A program made the translations under genes and the position numbers. 40,538 nt of DNA. Origin: Euprymna scolopes (taxonomy: Eukaryota; Mollusca; Cephalopoda; Sepiida; Sepiolidae). This document shows, in pieces, positions 1 to 40,538 of this stretch (within the stretch, counting starts at the first letter, position 1; each line of letters opens with the position of its first letter). Under the pieces are notes generated by a model, which was not told where the DNA came from, ran no database searches, and saw nothing but the letters and a program-made list of their open reading frames with translations. The stretch covers positions 2,812,568 through 2,853,105 of the forward strand of contig CM044527.1 in assembly GCA_024364805.1 (NCBI GenBank), given 5' to 3'.

Positions 1-178
1 AGAATTGTAATGTAGATGGTAGCCAAGTCATGTATATATTTTTTTAGTTTTGATTTCACTACTCTATACTTGGTTCAATTGATAGAGAATTGTCTTTATA
101 TTAATAAGTCCATAATTTGCATGAATTGAAATATCATATTTAAGCATATCTTACGACCGAGCAACGCTGGGTAGCCTA
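1..178 (+). mobile_element. Helitron-like 3' end (partial)
   Basis: The last 100 bases match, by eye, the 3' part of the element at 5715-6336: an ATATCATRTTTAAG block, then CCGAGCAACGCTGGGTAGCC and a CTATTAGT end. A short GC-rich hairpin followed by a CTAGT-like end is the 3' signature of Helitrons. No Rep/helicase coding is present. The 5' part is outside the window or eroded. Confidence 0.4.
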
Positions 179-189
179 TTAGTTTATAT

Positions 190-1227
190 ATGAAAGAATA
201 TATACAGAACTTAGACAATTTAGGATAACACGATTTTCTGAGAAAGGAAGTCTTCAACAATGAAACAATCTGAACGGACTTTACCTACTTTGTTTTCGAT
301 TTGAAAGTTCCAGGGAAATAGCAGGAACTTAAGCAAGCGGATTCAACAGTAGATTGTTCTAGTATATTGCTTTATGGTTATAAATTCTCTGTTTGTGGAA
401 TTATTGAAGAAAGTATTTAAACGGTCGATATTAACTAATCTGGGAGATGAGTGTGACTGACTGACTGAGAATCTAGTTGCAGACACATTTCCATCGCTTG
501 CACGGATCTGCTGTTTGGAGTCTGTGCCAACGTCTGTTTGCTATTTAATTCGATACATGGTATCCTCTTCATGAAGTTGCCAAGCTTTCAAGCCTTTTTT
601 GATAGTTGCAGAGCCTAGGTCTTGTGTGGGTAGCGAATGCCAATTTTTATGATGCAGGCTCTGTTCATTTACCCGCCATTGCGCTTGACATAACCAAACC
701 ACTGAAGCTGCTTCCCATTTTTTTTTCCTCAAATCAAGCAAAATCTTGTTTAGTAATGAAGGATAAGTAATTTGTCTATATTTGTTTACTCATATTTTTT
801 TCTTTGAGTTGATTAACTATTGTAAATCTTTTGGAGGGGGGATACTCTACTAGTTTTCTGGATGATTTAGCAAAGAAGTAAACAAGTATATACACTCTAG
901 CTTGTTCCAGCCGTTTGACAATCAAACACAAAGACGGTTTCATAGCAAAAATATTTTATTTAATTATTATTTTGCCTGCAGTTGCGTATTTAGCAAGGGT
1001 GGTGCAGAAGGTGAGATTTGAGTTGACAAACTAATGATGTAACAATCGTGAGTCTCTCTTCATCTCCCCCCCTCTCTCTCTCTCTATTTGTTTAAACATA
1101 TTGCTTTTACTGATAAATTCTTTGTTCATCATGTACAAGTCCGTCATGGTATTTTCTTTGTTCTCTGAGTTCAATATGTGTGTCAAAGTTCGACATAGTG
1201 TCTTCTTTGTTCTCTCCTAACCTGGAA

Positions 1228-1288
<61 letters not shown>

Positions 1289-1300
1289 TCTCCAAGTTCC
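190..1300. other. Intron sequence, nothing recognised
   Basis: No exon with cadherin pattern and no clear transposon was seen. It holds a CT-rich patch near 1059-1085 and the GT run at 1231-1284. The small reading frames here have no recognisable domain. Confidence 0.4.
1231..1284. repeat. (GT)n microsatellite
   Basis: 27 uninterrupted GT units. Similar dinucleotide runs recur through the introns. Confidence 0.97.
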
Positions 1301-1309
1301 TTTATCCAA

Positions 1310-1640
1310 CACATGCATATACCTTACCTCCAAAGCCAACATAGTGTAATTGCCACTCTTCTCATTTTCCTCAATCATGTTCTTATCCTAGGGCACTGAA
1401 AAATCTATGAGTTACCACTTCTTTGAGATCTTGTCAATGAATGTTAAATCCGGACGATTATGTTCCAAGTGCTTGTCTGTCATGATACTTTTGTCCCACC
1501 ATACCTCCACGTTGCCACTAGTTCTTACATCCTCAGGTACCCCGTCAAACCACTTCCCAACACACCTCACCCCAAACTTCCTACAAACCACCCAGTAAAT
1601 CTGAAGCTTCACGTGGTCATGTCTCCTGCAAGACTCTCTC
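1310..1640 (-). mobile_element. LINE fragment, C-terminal end of ORF2
   Basis: The minus strand reads IYWVVCRKFGVRC, then KWFDGVPEDVR, VWWDKSIMTDKHL and NRPDLTFIDKISKKW, followed after a stop by LIDFSVP and later LALEVR. This order (W-x-V-C-R-K, W-D-x-x-I-x-T-D, R-P-D-x-x-x-x-D-K, I-D-x-x-V-P) is the conserved region after the reverse transcriptase domain in many invertebrate non-LTR retrotransposons. At least two stops interrupt it, so it is a dead 5'-truncated copy. Clade not determined. Confidence 0.7.
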
Positions 1641-1737
1641 TAACAATGATAATAATGATAATAAAATTCAAGCTCATTCTTTTGCATGAAAACATTTTGT
1701 TTAAGATCTTTTTATATAAAGTTATATTTTCTTGCAG

Positions 1738-39610
<37,873 letters not shown>

Positions 39611-39628
39611 GTGAGTATTTTTTTATTT

Positions 39629-39676
39629 ATCTATCTATCTCCATCTCTCTCTCTCACTCTCTCTCTCTCTCTCTCT

Positions 39677-39729
<53 letters not shown>

Positions 39730-39730
39730 A
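39629..39730. repeat. (CT)n(TA)n(GA)n compound, self-complementary
   Basis: CT run, TA run, then GA run: the CT and GA parts are complementary, so the tract is a palindrome just after exon 20's donor. Confidence 0.95.
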
Positions 39731-39814
39731 CTGTGTCAATTGCTTTATTACATATTAGTAAAAATATCAATATTTCACTACATATATATCACAAAAAAAT
39801 TAAATTATATCATC

Positions 39815-40538
39815 AGAAGACTGTTTTAAAGTTAGTTATTTCCCAAAATTTTATTCAAAATTATGCGATATTCACGAAGTTATACCATTTTATTTATCAT
39901 CAAGGATGAACTCTGTAAGTGGTCTGAGTTCCGTTCGGGTTCCAAATTTTGCCCCATCCATTCAGACCATCAAGAGTAGCACGGAGCTCGTCCGTAAATA
40001 GGACACACTGGAAATACATTTTCATGTAATTCTATGCCCAAACCATTCGTTTTTCCCTATGTTGTTTGCTCAACGATGTTCCTTGCCATCATATTCAACA
40101 CATTACATATGGCCTGCCTGGATCTTGAAGCGATTTCAGCTCTTGCAAAAATGGAAGCACTGGTGATGTTTGGGTTTCGATTGTCTTCCCTACAAATTTT
40201 CTGAAGATCACAATCTGAAAGGTTTCTCCTGGTACCCTTATCCTTTCTGGAATCAGTGTTGGGTGGTTCACTCATAAAGGCAAGATTTTTGGATTCCTTT
40301 CTTTCTCCGTGGCTAAATCTTTGATGTACAATTCTTCTTCGAGTCCAGCAACAATACATTGCTTTCCTATAACCTTCAATCGCCCATTTTTTTTTTTAAT
40401 TTTGCCATTGTAAGAGATCTGCAATAAAGCAATGTACAGTATAAATTCTTTGATAATAGATAAAATGCCATAACTTCATGAATATCGCATGGATTTAGAT
40501 AAAATTTTGGGAAATAACTAACCTTGAAGCAGTCCTTT
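39815..40538 (-). mobile_element. Short Tc1-like transposon reaching the window end
   Basis: Long inverted ends: GTTAGTTATTTCCCAAAATT at 39831-39850 recurs inverted at about 40504-40523, and the homology spans about 90 bp. The minus strand encodes helix-turn-helix text LSDCDLQKICREDNRNPNIT, IASRSRQAICNVLN, and further on VLFTDELRATLDGLNGWGKI, part of a Tc1-type DDE domain. At about 720 bp it is much shorter than a full Tc1 element (1.3-1.6 kb), so it has lost coding sequence and is inactive. Confidence 0.75.

Noticed and set aside
1107-1295. Small minus-strand frame with a His/Thr run
   Set aside because: The repeat is the GT microsatellite; no other evidence.
1-1737. An upstream cadherin exon in the window
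   Set aside because: No stretch with the expected F-strand to DxD pattern and a GT donor was found; the preceding exon must lie further upstream.

Overview
This window is animal nuclear DNA, AT-rich and intron-dominated, with long runs of AT, GT and GA microsatellite, one assembly gap and many broken transposable elements. The repeat mix (many LINE families, mariner/Tc1, hAT and pogo-like MITEs, Helitron-like ends, tRNA- and 5S-derived SINE modules) and the gene suggest a lophotrochozoan, most likely a cephalopod mollusc. That placement is inference from recalled repeat types, not a database result.

One host gene crosses the whole window on the + strand and leaves it at both ends: a large multi-exon cadherin. 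I resolve 20 internal coding exons between 1738 and 39610, all with AG acceptors and GT donors. Joined, they give 2,924 bp (about 974 residues) with no in-frame stop. They encode part of one cadherin (EC) repeat, eight further EC repeats, and the start of a membrane-proximal domain. The first exons, promoter, signal peptide, transmembrane helix and cytoplasmic tail are outside the window. The first 13 exons are phase 0 at both ends and alternate long (61-66 codons) and short (37-48 codons), so each long/short pair makes one EC repeat, circularly permuted. From exon 14 on this pattern breaks and other intron phases appear. Most inter-repeat calcium motifs are degenerate; only the junction in exon 17 has the canonical VDVNDNAPVF.

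The introns hold the rest. 1-1737: a Helitron-like end and a LINE fragment. 1873-3082: a LINE scrap and an approximately 900-base pyrimidine tract running into the next acceptor. 4065-6553: a mariner element with a LINE inside it, then a Helitron-like element containing a long hairpin. 8202-9193: a hAT MITE with a perfect 8-bp target duplication. 9377-13671: a Helitron-like element, a LINE with a YADD reverse-transcriptase motif, and a second LINE tail. 16147-19777: a Tc1 fragment, a minisatellite-flanked assembly gap and two opposed SINE copies. 19976-22487: three LINE 3' pieces, one holding a 5S rRNA-like module. 24299-31679: more LINE pieces, a hAT end and MITEs. 31844-38815: SINEs, MITEs, long palindromes and microsatellite. 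After 39610: a short Tc1-like element running to the window edge.

The clearest unusual signals are the 5S-like module in two LINE-tail contexts, the many inverted repeats inside introns of one gene (predicted to give double-stranded pre-mRNA), the gap flanked by 28-bp tandem units, and a cadherin ectodomain with few intact calcium sites. No tRNA, rRNA, CRISPR, operon or bacterial feature was found. All family names come from recognised motifs; no alignments or searches were run.
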